NCBI GenBank assembly: GCA_000611775.1 | Contig: KK106984.1 | Span: 2,142,580-2,206,579 of the forward strand | Direction of reading: 5' to 3' | DNA from: Umbilicaria muhlenbergii | Taxonomy: Eukaryota; Ascomycota; Lecanoromycetes; Umbilicariales; Umbilicariaceae | DNA: 64,000 bases | Shown here: piece by piece, positions 44,779 through 56,351 of the stretch | How the letters are laid out: every line of letters starts with the position of its first letter | How positions within the stretch are numbered: position 1 is the first letter of the stretch | Notes under the pieces: generated by a model | The model's database searches: none | Told to the model about the DNA's origin: nothing | The model's input: only the letters and a program-made list of their open reading frames with translations | Position numbers and translations under genes: made by a program

Positions 44779-45446
44779 CTACGTCTTCCGATTAATCTCC
44801 GCCGCCGCCTCCTCCGCAGTCACATTCGGCATCTCCCCCGCCCCATACTCCCCCCCTTTATCCCCCCTCGTCCCCGCCTTATCCCCTTCCTCCCTATCCA
44901 GCGCCCTCGAATTCTCCATCCCAGGCAACCTCTCATCCGCCGCCCCCAACTCACTCTTCGCCCCACTCTCCCGCGTATTCCCTTGTCCCATGCTGCGCTC
45001 GTTCGCGTCCCTGTGGATCTCTTTGCTCGTCTGTCCTTGCAGCGGCTTCCCTAATCCGCTGTATACGTCGGCGGATGTGGCGCCGCTGATCGTGTCCGAG
45101 GCTTTGGTTTTGGTAGATTCTTTGCCGTGGGAGCGCTCGGTTAGGTCGTTGTTGGCTTGGCCGGGGGTCTCGGAGACGGGGTTGGGGGCGAAGGTGCGGT
45201 CGGCCGGGGCGCTGCCCGGGGGGAGGGTCTTGGCGTGGAATTCGGGGGCGGCGTCGTTGCCGACGAGGACGCCGGGTTTGTGCTGGGTGGCCGTTAGAGA
45301 TTGTATGATGTGAGGTGGATGTAGTCTTCGAGACGAGAAGAGGGGTAACTTACTCCGCCTTTCTCTAGGGGCTCACTGCCTGCAACGCGGGAGCCGAATT
45401 GGCCTTGCTGGTTGATCACTGAGTCTGGGTTCTTGGAGGCACTCAT
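44779..45446 (-). CDS. Conserved fungal hydrophilic protein, unknown function, 2 exons
   Basis: Minus-strand model of 198 residues: exons 45446-45354 and 45282-44779, intron 71 bp, GT-AG, phase 0. The protein is highly polar, without membrane segments or a predicted fold. Blocks such as INQQGQFGSRVAGSEPLEKGG, KPGVLVGNDAAPEFHAKTLPPG and SHGKESTKT, plus SGATSADVYSGLGKPLQGQT, resemble a widespread family of hydrophilic fungal proteins I have seen only as hypothetical. Composition (Gly, Glu, Ala, Lys, Asn) recalls stress-protective disordered proteins, but this is inference. It is convergent with PRP18, 193 bp apart. Confidence 0.75.
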
Positions 45447-45844
45447 GGTGGCGGTTAGGTTTAGGTAGAGTGAGGGTTTGGAGTTCTGACTTGAGCTTTT
45501 GATTTAGGGGATGAAATGATGTTAATGAGCTGTAGAAATCGACTTGAGACTGTATCTGTACGTTTGAGAAATTTAGGCGGTCACCTCGGATGCATACCTT
45601 ATTAGGACAAACGTCATTGTAGTGACATCACCAGCCTTGGCGAGCAGTGAAGCCCTACTGTACAGCATAGCATTGATAACTCTCCAGGTAACACTCAGTA
45701 TAAGGGCAATCTTTGTTTGCCTCTTCTAATTTCTCTAATTTGATTAAGGTTATCTCGTCGCTCTAGGACGGCCAATGTTGAGATTTCTGGGACCTGCACT
45801 CAGGGTCTGCGTAGACTGTTCAAGATGGTCTGGATTTTGCTGGC
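45447..45844. other. Intergenic, no gene seen
   Basis: 398 bp between two minus-strand genes. It should contain the promoter of the hydrophilic protein gene and the 3' end of RCM1. Nothing else visible. Confidence 0.5.
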
Positions 45845-47671
45845 TTAGCTATTGAGTGCTTTACTATCAACATGCTGTTCACTTTGTTCTCCATCTGGAA
45901 TTATATCTACTTCGCTTCCTCCATCGCTGAATCCCTCCCATTCATCGTCCCTAGATGAGCTATCACTCGAATTAAGGGGTGTAATCCTTGCCCTATCTGC
46001 TTCAGCTATGGTCGTCTCCACCTTGTCCCTGATAAAGCCCGCAACGAAGAATCCTTGAGTCCCTTCTTTAGTGCCCTTACTGCACCGAATGCAAGCCTCT
46101 GAGATTTCCTTGCTCGTGTGTATACTTCCGGGTAAGAGACCTCCACATTCCCCAACATGACCCCGAACATCCCAGAGTTTCATTCCAGATACTTGTTCGT
46201 CTCGTCGCAATATACGCCAACCCCTCTGCTGTGCTATTTGGGATTTGAGTGCATTGATCACAACGTACTCGTTCTCTTCCGCGTGGATCGAACAAGTCGA
46301 ATATGTGACTTTCTTTGCTCTAGGAAAACGAAATGCGTGAAGAAGGAGCTTGAGCTGAAATGCAGATAACGCATCGAGGCGGCCTCGTAGCTTATCCCCC
46401 AATTGATCTTGTACTAGCGGTAGTTCCTCGTCGAGTTCCGCTGGAGATTCAAGAGCAGGAGGAGGAATATTTACCTCTTTGCGTTTCCGCTTTCTTGAAT
46501 TTCCCTTTTCGACAAAGCCCACACCCTTCTGAGGCAGTACCAGCGGTGGTATGTCGTCACGGCCCACGATGCCACTCCCTGAGCAGCTAGGATCGAGCAA
46601 GAGAGCTCCAACACCGTTCCAAGGCTCCTTCTCGGGGTCTAATTTGAGGAAGTCCTGGCCAGCTTTAATCTTTATGTTGTCTCTAGCGCCTGCACGTTCG
46701 ACCATGTTTTGCAGGATCACCGCTCGAGCTTTGTCGCGCTCACAAGCCCATATAGTCGGGCAAGCCTCGTTGGTCCCACTTGTAGTTATGATTGCAGCGA
46801 GATGAGTCGTCTTGTTCCCCGGTGCCGCACAGGCGTCTAAGCAGTCCCCATATTCAGTCCGAGGATCGAGTAGATATGCTGGAAAGCATGAAGCCTTGTC
46901 TTGTAATATTATCAAACCCTTCCTATACGCAGCGCTAGCTGTAAGATCTGTTCCTGACGGGAGTGCCACAAGATTCGGAACGTGCTTATCCACATGCAGA
47001 ACTCGACTTGAAGAGTCTCTCGAGACAGTATCCAGGATGTCTTCAAGGCGTTCTACGTTCTGATACTTTGCAAAGGTAGTAACCAGCTGCTCTTCAAGCG
47101 TGCTGCGTATTGTGTTGATACGAACCCATCTCGGATGTGACCAAGAAGTAACCTCAGGCCGTCTGGTGCTTGGTTGTGCATCTACCGGAGCCCTATTCCC
47201 TTCTTTGCCCGTGTTGACATGCTCTCGAAGTTTCTCAAGGGATGCAAAGCCTCGTTGTAGTCTGGCCTTCGTAAGTTCGGCACCAAGTCGGGCTTTGTGT
47301 TTCGTCACTGCAGTTTTCAAGGGATGAGAAGACGGCGCAGCTATGCCTCGTTTCGCCAAGAGTAGGTCATGCACAAGCAATAGAGCCAGACCGGGAGAAA
47401 GCTACGTTATCATATCTTTCATGTCAGTCAGTATCTTCCTGCTACGCTTATAGAAGATAGAGGTACGCACCTTGCGCTCTAGCTGCAGGATTTGGGACCT
47501 CTCAATGACCTCTTTGAGGATTGAGCTCCATTTTGAAGCTTCGCTCAACAGTGCGTAGACCTGAGCTCGTGGCGACTTCAGATCCTTGTTGCTGAACACT
47601 CTGGTTTTCAAAGATCCCGCTTGCCCCTCCTGCGGTGTGAGAATGGAAGCAGCTTCAAAATACAGAGACAT
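45845..47671 (-). CDS. RCM1: 25S rRNA (cytosine-C5)-methyltransferase, Rcm1/NSUN5 family, 2 exons
   Basis: Minus-strand model of 585 residues: exons 47671-47471 and 47401-45845, intron 69 bp, GT-AG. The start MSLYFEAASIL is the family N-terminus; an in-frame Met 19 codons upstream is less likely. The SAM-dependent RsmB/Nop2 methyltransferase domain shows motif I as DACAAPGNKTTHLAA, motif IV LLLDPSCSGSG with the product-release Cys, and motif VI YSTCSIHAEENE with the catalytic Cys. Yeast Rcm1 makes m5C2278 in 25S rRNA. The insertion between motifs IV and VI carries a basic RKRKRKE patch. The tail after motif VIII is acidic and Ser-rich. Confidence 0.92.
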
Positions 47672-48734
47672 GGTACTAGGCTGGGTGCTCGGAGTTGACC
47701 TGCCTAGTAGCTTGCCCGGCACTGTCACTCGTTGACGCTAAAGCTAAATAAGCGGTCGTCTCGTCAGGGGCGTTTGCTGTCACAATACGGAAGATTGAGA
47801 GTCGGAACCAACATCTCCCCATGTCTCATGATCGTAGAAGCTCCATTGTTCACTGAGAAGTATCACAGCATAGCAGGGCAGCTTACAGTATTTGACCTCA
47901 TTCCCATTCTCCTATGATGCCTGTTTCTTTGAAAATGGCAGAGCTTTCCCGTTGCACAGCAGTCATGCCTTCAAAGGCTACATTGACGCCTTCACAGGTA
48001 CATAGGGTGTGTGGCAGACTGGCTCGCATTATCCCTACTCATGAGAAAAGAAAGCTTGCTCTTGATCATGCTTCTTTTAATTGAGAGCTTACGAGTATCG
48101 GAGTTTCTCCGATATGTCGGAGATGTCTTGTCTGATATGGTTGACTCAGCCTAAGACCGAGCTTCGCATATCGTTGCCCACCGTCTTGCCCACCGTCTTG
48201 AAGCTCTGAGGTACACTATGATGGGCCCAGAAACGGTCAATCGGCATTTGTGTCGCTTCTTACCGGCGCTGGACGTGTCGAGGATATCTCCTGCAGCACA
48301 TCGTACACTTCCTCTTGCATTTGCAATGTCGTCGAAACTTCTACGTAGCGTGTCTCTTCCAGGAGGATTCAGAAAGCCCGATGCTATTGGTCCCAATTAC
48401 CCAGAATGTTCTATGAATAGTCGTTAACCGCACTCTTGCCGTTCTTTGCCGTCTTTCTATCCCATTCTGACAGTTTCTCAAACCATCGCAGGTCACTGCA
48501 ACAACCTGATCCTTTGAGAACCCTCGAAGCCATCATGCCATATTGCATAAAGGCGTGATGTGCTCCGCGCATCGCAACGTGACAATAACCTCCTCCATGT
48601 CTTAACCCCTCATTAAGGCATCCAAGGCGACGGCGCTGCGCCTCTGCTATGCTAATGACGCCGGAAAACTCGTACGACACCTCTAAACAAGCTCACTAGT
48701 AGCACGTCAAGTGCAGGCCTTGGGGCATCCAACG
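47672..48734. other. Divergent intergenic region between RCM1 and the ZNFX1-like gene
   Basis: About 1.06 kb. A 12-bp unit CCCACCGTCTTG is tandemly doubled at about 48178-48201. The longest frames (48151-48396 and 48411-48680, minus) show no family resemblance. Confidence 0.45.
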
Positions 48735-51700
48735 ATGGCTTCCAAACAAGAGTAGGTAGTTGAGAGTTAACAAACATCGCATTCTCTACTGACACCACTT
48801 AGCAAAAGAAGCCTCAACAACTCTTCACGCAGGAGGGCGTGCAAGTTCTTTCCCGCAGGTAAATGCTACAGTGGCACTGCTTGCCGCTACTCTCATGAGG
48901 CGACTGGATTCTTAGAGACGCCAGTCGCTGCTTCAAACAGACCTACGCTCGACGAGAACGACCGAAAGCTTCTTGCCTGGTGTCGAGGGGCTCCAAAATC
49001 TAGAACCAGTGGTGTTATGCGGCCAATGGACGCGGAAGAGCTCTGCGAATTCTTCCATATGGCATATGAGTTGACTTGTGTCCAGAAAGATACAATCACC
49101 CACCAGGTCATAAACAGTTTGGCCTCTGAAGGTGGATTTGGACGTATTCAAGAACTCACCACAGTTTTCGAGCGGATCCCTGAGGGAAAGAAGCCCGAAT
49201 GGTTCATCAGCACAGTTCTCCCTTTCCTTTGCACTATAACGCATAAAGATGTCCTATCTTCGTTACTGCTTGAACATGCACTTGGCACCATCTACAACTT
49301 TCTATTTGGAATCAGTGGGCGCCGCGCCGTCACTTTCTTTCGTTCCATTGCTGCCACCTTGATCAACCTTAAGTCGGGTGTGCAGCAGCCAGATAGTACG
49401 CTATATGCCTCTATTGCCGCGACTCTGGGGGCATTACTCTTGGTACTTGATTGCAACCAGTCTGCAGCTCTCATTCCCGACTTTTCGGACATCACTATGC
49501 GTGTCAAAGCGTCAATTACGACGAGTACCGAGGTTGCCAGAGGTAGTCTTGTCATGCAAACGGCTCTTAACGACCTAGCAAAAATTGAGAGGCGTCTCAA
49601 GCATGGCGACTCCATTATGCCGCTGGAAGAGCATCGTAGAAGTACGCCAGATGGACCCGCACCTTTTGTACTACACCAAGATGGGCCTGGAGCGCTTTCG
49701 TCTGAAGGTCCTCGTCATGATAATGACCATACTGACATCTCGTCAATCAAAATTATGCCAACGCAGAACGAAATTCACTCTCAACGCCCAGAGTATCTTC
49801 CAGCGAGGGACCCGACGAGGCAACATCTGGCCGGATTCCAGAGTCTTTTAGACCGCCAATTCCGTCTGTTGCGCGAGGATACCATCGGCCAGCTAAGAGA
49901 TTGTGTTCGATTGGTCTTAGAAAACCTTTCTAATTCAAAGACAAAGACCATAAAAGAACATAACGCGCAGAACGGTACCCGGGTATGGGTGTACAGTGAT
50001 GTGGAACTCTCCGATGTCATTTTTGACAAACGCAAGGGTTTACAAGTCGCCGCCGAGTTCAATCAGCCGGCTCCTGTGAGAAAGTTGGCCAGTGAACATC
50101 AAAGGAAAACGTGGTGGAATGATACCAAGCAGCTTCAAGGAGATGCACTACTGTGTCTTGTTGACTCAGAAGGCAGAACTGTTTTCCTCTCTGTCTGCAC
50201 CAGGGAGGGTGCCCGTGATGTAGCTCCTGCGCCTGCCATGGTGACGAGTGGTGGAACCTGGGATGAGACACCGATAGCGGGCGAAGAGCTCACCAATTTT
50301 GCGGCAACACACATAGGCAATGCTGAGACGCACACTAGGCCTGACTTCACAGATGGCGCCTCAACTGCTCATAGTCAACCGGGGCAAGCCATCGCAAACC
50401 TATGGACCGATTCACGACGCGCTATGGTAATGCTACAGCTCATCGACGTGGATGAACATGATATTACGGAAGTTCTTGGCCGGTCCAGTAAGAGCTCTAA
50501 TGTGCGCCAGGTCCTAGTTGAGTTCCCCGGGATCTTACTTCCCTCTTTCCGGCCTACCCTAGAAGCACTTCAACATATGTCTACGCAGCAAGATATTCCC
50601 TTCTCGCAGTTCCTCGCTCCGTCTGGTTCCAGCTTAAGCTTGAATGCCGATGTCCCCCAGTCCGTGGAAATCCCGCCGCCTGTGTACGCTCTAAAGCGTG
50701 GGTTCTCCTTCAATCTTGGCACAATTGCTAAATGCGAGACTTTACGTTTAGCAGAAGGGCAAGGATTTGAGATGGATATGCTTAGGAGATCCACTACTCT
50801 GGATGACGCTCAGTGCTATGCATTGGTAAACGCACTGAGGAGGAGCCTAGCGTTGATCCAGGGGCCACCTGGAACGGGGAAATCATACGTTGCCGTTCAG
50901 TTAGTCAAAGTTTTACTCGCCTCTAGACAGGAGGCAGAGATGGGGCCCATTATCTGCGTCTGCTATACCAATCATGCCCTCGACCAATTTCTTGAACACC
51001 TCCTTGCAGATGGAACAGAGCAACTGATCCGTATGGGCGGCAGCTCAACATCGAAAATCCTGGAGCCCCTCAATCTGAGAAATGTTGCAAGTGACATGGA
51101 GCGGACGAAGTTGGAGAAGTCGGAAGCCTGGGAGTGCCGCAAGCGGCTAAAAGAGGCAGGAGAGGAAGTGAGCATGTTGCTGTCTGAGTTGAAGCGTGCA
51201 GATACGTTGGTTACTATCCGAAACCATCTTGCGGCCTACCACCCTCTCCATCATGAAGAACTATTTCGTACGACAGATGAAGATGGCTTTACAACGGTCC
51301 AGAACAGACGGCGGAATCCGATACAGCAGTGGCTTGGAAGGGGTAATGGTTCCTGGACGCCTTCCACTCACTCTCGATCGCCCGAAGTGTTGTTCCAGAT
51401 GTCACTCAAGGAGATGTCGTCATCAGAGAGATTGGCACTCCACAAGTACTGGATAAAGGAGATACGAGACCGGCTCACTGCTCAACTAAGTGAAGCTATC
51501 CAGGAATTCATCACAGCCAAGAACAGTCTCGCTATCTGTAACTGCGAATTAGACTTGAGATGTTTGAAACAGGCTCACGTCATTGGCGTGACTACCTCTG
51601 GTCTAGCAAAGAACGTGGAGCTCCTCCGGCGCCTTCGGGCAAAAGTTCTCCTATGTGAGGAAGCGGGAGAGATCCTAGAGGCTCATACACTTACCGCACT

Positions 51701-54700
51701 ATTGCCATCAATCGAACATGCTATATTTATTGGCGACCACGAACAGCTGCGCCCGCAAGTCCAAAATTATGATCTGTCAGTAGAGAATCCCAGAGGGTTG
51801 AAATACTCTCTGGACGTTTCATTGTTCGAACGTCTGATTGATCCCAAAGGCTTGGGCCCGGAAATTCCGCATGACACACTTCAAACGCAGCGTAGAATGG
51901 ATCCAACGATTGCTCGACTGGTCCGGGAGACCCTCTACTGCAATTTGCAAGATCATGACGACGTCAAGGAATACCCTTTGGTCCAAGGTGTCCGCCCGAG
52001 GCTCTTCTGGATTGATCATCGCGAGCCAGAGGCAAAAGCAGACTCTGCCCAGCTTATGCAGACTTCTCACTCGAATGACTTCGAGGTGAATATGGTGGCC
52101 GCGCTAGTGACACATCTCGTTCGGCAAGCTGTCTATAAGAGTGAGGAGGTCGCTGTGCTTACACCATACGTACGACAGCTCCAGAAAATCCGCACTCTTC
52201 TTGGTCAATCATTCGAGATTGTTGTTGGCGAACGAGATCAGGCTGAGATCGACAAGTTGAGTTTGGAGACAGACCAAAGGTCACTAGCTGCGCCGATGCA
52301 CAAAACCACATTGCTCAAGAGTCTCAGGATCGCCACAGTTGATAACTTCCAGGGCGAAGAAGCCAATGTAGTCATCGTGTCCCTTGTACGCAGCAATGAA
52401 GAGAAGAAGTGTGGATTTCTTCGAACGTCAAACCGGATCAACGTCCTCCTTAGTCGAGCGAAGCATGGCATGTACATCGTGGGAAATTCGGAGACTTCGG
52501 AACACGTACTGATGTGGCGGCAAGTAATCTCGATCTTTCGGCAGACTGGTAGTATAGGGAAGACCCTCGCTCTCTGTTGCCCGAGGCATCCTGACACATC
52601 GATTGAGGTAGCGAAACCGGAAGACTTTACGCGGCTAGCTCCAGAAGGTGGCTGTGACAAGAAATGTCGGGTTCGACTTCGCTGCGGACATGCTTGTACA
52701 TTCAAATGTCACTCGATGCCTCTCCACGGTGCAGTCGTCTGTCAAGAGCCATGTCCCCAGCGTCGGGATACTTGTGACCACGCTTGTCCTAAAAAGTGTG
52801 GAGAACCCTGTGACAAACAATGCAAGGCCAAAGTCCAGAACGTCACACTCTCATGTGGGCACGTCGAGGCGCAGACCGAATGCTATAAAGCACAGAATCC
52901 TTCTATAATCCATTGTCGCAAAATTGTCAAAAAGATTGTCCCGAGGTGTGGCCATGTGGTCGAAGTACACTGTTCACGAGATACATCCAGTCCTGACTTT
53001 CAGTGTTCGGCAAGATGTGCCTCCCTCCTCTCGTGTGGTCATAATTGCTTGAGACAATGCAGCGAATGCAGAGAGAAAGAAGGAGGGATTGAGACTACCG
53101 TCAATCATCGAGAGTGTACGAATCAGTGTGGAAGACAGTTTTCAGCTTGCGCACATTCCTGCTCAGCCCCATGTCACGATGGCGAGACGTGTCCTCTATG
53201 CACGAAGCCTTGTGCAGTGCAATGCAGCCATTCTAGATGTGGGAAAGAATGCCAAGAGCCATGTACTCCATGTGCTGAACCATGCACTTCGGGGTGTCCC
53301 CACAACGGCTTTTGTCAGATGCCTTGTGCCGTGCCTTGCGATATCTTACCATGCTCGAAGAGATGCGAGAAATCTCTGGACTGCGGACATCAGTGTCCTT
53401 CGGTCTGTGGCGAACTGTGTCCAACGCTCGAGTACTGTCAAACATGTGCTTCAGTGCCTATTAAGGAGAAAACGGTCGATTACATTGAGTGTATGACTTA
53501 CCAGGAGATCGACCTTGAGACATCCCCCGTAATTGTTCCCTCGTGTGGTCATATTCTTACTTTGTCCTCCATGGATGGCCACATGGAAATGTCAAAACAT
53601 TACGAGATGACAGAGGAAGGTTTCGTCCAAGCCGTTATATCCAAGTCTGAGCCTCTTTCGATGGAGGGCCTCAAGGCATGCCCGATGTGCAGAATGCCAC
53701 TACGAAACATCAATCGTTACAATCGCATTGTCAAACGGGGACTCATCGACGAGGCCACAAAGAGGTTCATCGTTTGGGCGAACGCTAGGTTTGTTCCTCT
53801 AGCTGCTAGAATGACCACGGAAGAGGAACGACTTAGAGGCATGAAGGCGAGTCTAGATACTACAAGCCGTATCGACGGGGCATACTATGACAACCCCAAT
53901 TTGCCTATGGTAAATCCACTGCATATATTTGGATCAAGAGATATGCAGCTGCACACCGTCTGGCAACTATCAGGGCTATCGTCAAGATACATGACAGCAT
54001 TCAACCTCCGCCTAGATATCAATACGTTCCTTCACCACGTCAGCGAAGAAGAGCAGCCTTTTGCCCGAGTGTTCCAAATGGTGCAAAATGTTCGTCGGGG
54101 GACTGGTCTTCACTCGACTCTTCTTTTCGATGGGACGATCCTTCAAACTCGCAATCGACTCCTAACAAGTACTCTCTCCATTCGCTGCGACCTAGCCATA
54201 CTCACAGACTTTGTCAAGGTGTACCGTAGTCAAACACCATCAATGACGAGAACACATGCCTGGTTGAGGGAGGATCTACGCTTGGATTTTTCAGAGAATC
54301 GAAGAGACTGCATGGTCCTAGCCAGAGATGCCTCAGACAAGCGGCAGCCTATGCTCGAGATCGAAGCGAGGAATTTGTTTGCCAAATTTGTTGCGTTAGA
54401 GAGAGCTGCTCCTCACGACAGTGGCTTAGTAGATTTGCTACTCAATCAGGCTAGAGAGGAGCTGAGAACGGCCAAAGATGTGGTGGGCAGAGCACCCTCT
54501 ACAGCGTCGATGCTGGCGGAGATTGAAGATACGGAGAAGATGGTGCGCGAATCGACATTTTACAGTACTTTCACCAACGAAGAGAAGCAAGCTGTCTATG
54601 CTGCTATGGCCCAGGACTTTAGAGGCACGGGACATTGGTATTACTGTGTAAATGGACACCCTGTAAGTCATTCCTCTGCCGGGCATTATCTTCCTTCACT

Positions 54701-54873
54701 GTATAGGCTAATCAATTCGATGACAGTTTACTGTGGGCGAATGCGGAATGCCTATGCAGACCTCAGTATGTCCTCAATGTGGAGAACCAGTGGGTGGAAG
54801 TCACCACCAGCCTGTTCAAGGAGTGAGGAGAGCGGAGGATATGGATGAGCAGTTCGGGCAAATGACTCTCTGA
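48735..54873 (+). CDS. ZNFX1: ZNFX1/Hrr1-type SF1 helicase with CCCH, NFX1 and RZ zinc fingers, 3 exons
   Basis: Spliced model of 2007 residues: a 17-nt first exon 48735-48751, then 48803-54662 and 54727-54873, GT-AG introns of 51 and 64 bp. Domain order: a CCCH zinc finger at residues 19-37 (C-x7-C-x5-C-x3-H), an armadillo-like ZNFX1 region (about 80-300), and an SF1 helicase with Walker A GPPGTGKS near 693, motif II LLCEEAGEI near 955, GDHEQLRPQ and the C-terminal motifs DNFQGEEANVVIVSLVRSN and RINVLLSRAKHG. A long array of NFX1-type Cys/His fingers follows (about 1285-1560). A C-terminal RZ-type finger (about 1950-1995) is completed only by splicing in exon 3 (VGECGMPMQTSVCPQCGEPVGGSHH). 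Relatives include animal ZNFX1 (small-RNA inheritance, antiviral sensing) and fission yeast Hrr1 (RNA-directed RNA polymerase complex). A role in RNAi or transposon defence is inferred from family only. Confidence 0.92.
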
Positions 54874-55294
54874 TCCTGTTACTCTCAATAACAGAGTGGC
54901 AACTTGGATGGCAGCAGTGATCCCGCTTCAGACAGATGTACACAGCAGTAGAGAAGATAGCTGTCTACTTAGTCTCCGTAAATTTCAAGCCTCTTAATTG
55001 ATCGCCTGTTATAATTTTCTCAATTGCCTCCCCTGAACCTTAGAATCAACAACCATAAAATCCCGCAGCTCCGCGTACTGCTATTCCCGTTCGCACATTT
55101 GGGAACATAGATCGCAAACAAACATCAAACCTCCAATCTTGTACCACAATCATTCACCGGCTCCTTCAGGATCAACTTTAGTGCTGACACACCATGCTCC
55201 CATAAAACCCCATCCCATCAACCACCCCACCCCGTCCCACACCACTTTCACAACCTCCACACCACCACCCCACCGCACACCCTCAAATAGAAAA
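54874..55294. other. Intergenic, no gene seen
   Basis: 421 bp. The end (55190-55290) is strongly C-rich and pyrimidine-biased, as expected for a fungal core promoter and 5' leader of the following GNAT gene. Confidence 0.5.
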
Positions 55295-56065
55295 ATGTCC
55301 ACGCAATTCACGACCCTCCTCCCCCCGCCCGGCCCCCTCATCTCCCCCTACAACCGCCTCACCCCTCCCTCCTCCCAACCCTCTTCCATCCCCCCTACCT
55401 TCCTCGAAGCAATGTCCATCCGCGAAACCGTCTTCGTGCACGAACAATCCGTCCCCCTCGCCAACGAATTCGACGCCGACGACCCCCGCAGCTGGCACTG
55501 GGTTGTCTACGCCAGCGTCGGCGCCCCCAAAGGCGGGAACGACCAGAGAAGGGTAAGCGGCAGCGGGAGAGTCCCCGTCGGCACGCTGCGATTGGTCCCC
55601 CCGCCCCATCCCCCGCATCCGGAACAGGGCAGTAGCCATCTGATCGACAATAAAGAAGACGCTGCCCCTGGCGGAGCCGGGGCGTCCTCTGCAACAGCGA
55701 GAGGAGAAAATCGACACACGAGTCTTCATGACGGCCGCGAACCCTACGTCAAACTTGGGCGCCTGGCCACGCTGTCTGAATACCGCGGACTGGGCCTTGG
55801 TCGGCTGCTAGTGAATACGGCGCTCGAGTGGGTGGGCAGGAATGCGGAGGCGGTTAGTCAGGGGAGCGGGGACCCGGTGGAGAGGGAGAGGGAAGGCGGG
55901 GAGGAGAGGTGGAGGGGGCTGGTCATGGTGCATGCGCAGGTGGGGGTGGAGCGGTTTTGGAGCGGGATGGGTTTTGTAAGGGATGAGGGGTTGGGCGAGT
56001 GGTGGGAGGAGGGGATTAGGCATGTGGGGATGTGGAGACGGTTGGAGGTTAAAGGGGGGAGGTAG
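55295..56065 (+). CDS. GNAT-family N-acetyltransferase
   Basis: An intronless gene of 256 residues. The frame is open back to 55139 but I chose the Met at 55295 (MSTQFTT), because the upstream 52 codons are Pro/Thr/His-rich leader-like sequence. The N-terminal acetyltransferase block reads SIRETVFVHEQSVPLANEFDADDP. Motif A with the acetyl-CoA pyrophosphate loop is EYRGLGLGRLLV (Q/RxxGxG/A type) near residue 165. The last block is VERFWSGMGFV. The substrate is unknown; the architecture matches a widespread fungal GNAT of the ElaA/YjcF type. A Gly/Ser/Asn-rich insertion sits between the beta strands. The coding strand is C-rich up to about 55500 and very G-rich after about 55850. Confidence 0.85.
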   Translation: MSTQFTTLLPPPGPLISPYNRLTPPSSQPSSIPPTFLEAMSIRETVFVHEQSVPLANEFDADDPRSWHWVVYASVGAPKGGNDQRRVSGSGRVPVGTLRLVPPPHPPHPEQGSSHLIDNKEDAAPGGAGASSATARGENRHTSLHDGREPYVKLGRLATLSEYRGLGLGRLLVNTALEWVGRNAEAVSQGSGDPVEREREGGEERWRGLVMVHAQVGVERFWSGMGFVRDEGLGEWWEEGIRHVGMWRRLEVKGGR

Positions 56066-56351
56066 GGATAGGTGGCTGCGGGTTTCGGGGCGGAGGGCTT
56101 GGGGACGTAGGAGGGGGCATACGCGGTGCATGTGCTGGGCGTCTTTGTGGGGTGGCTATGGGAGGACGGCATGGCTTGTGGCTTCGTCACTTAAGCGGAA
56201 TTTTAAAGCGAGCGGGATTTAAGAGCGGCCCAGCAAGATAAGGATCTGAAAAGGGTTTCGTAGGTGCTTCAGATTTGCTAATGTGGCTCTCTATTGCAGG
56301 CTACTTAGGGGTATCAAGTGCTAAAAATGCTCACTCCGGCTCTCGAGCTTA

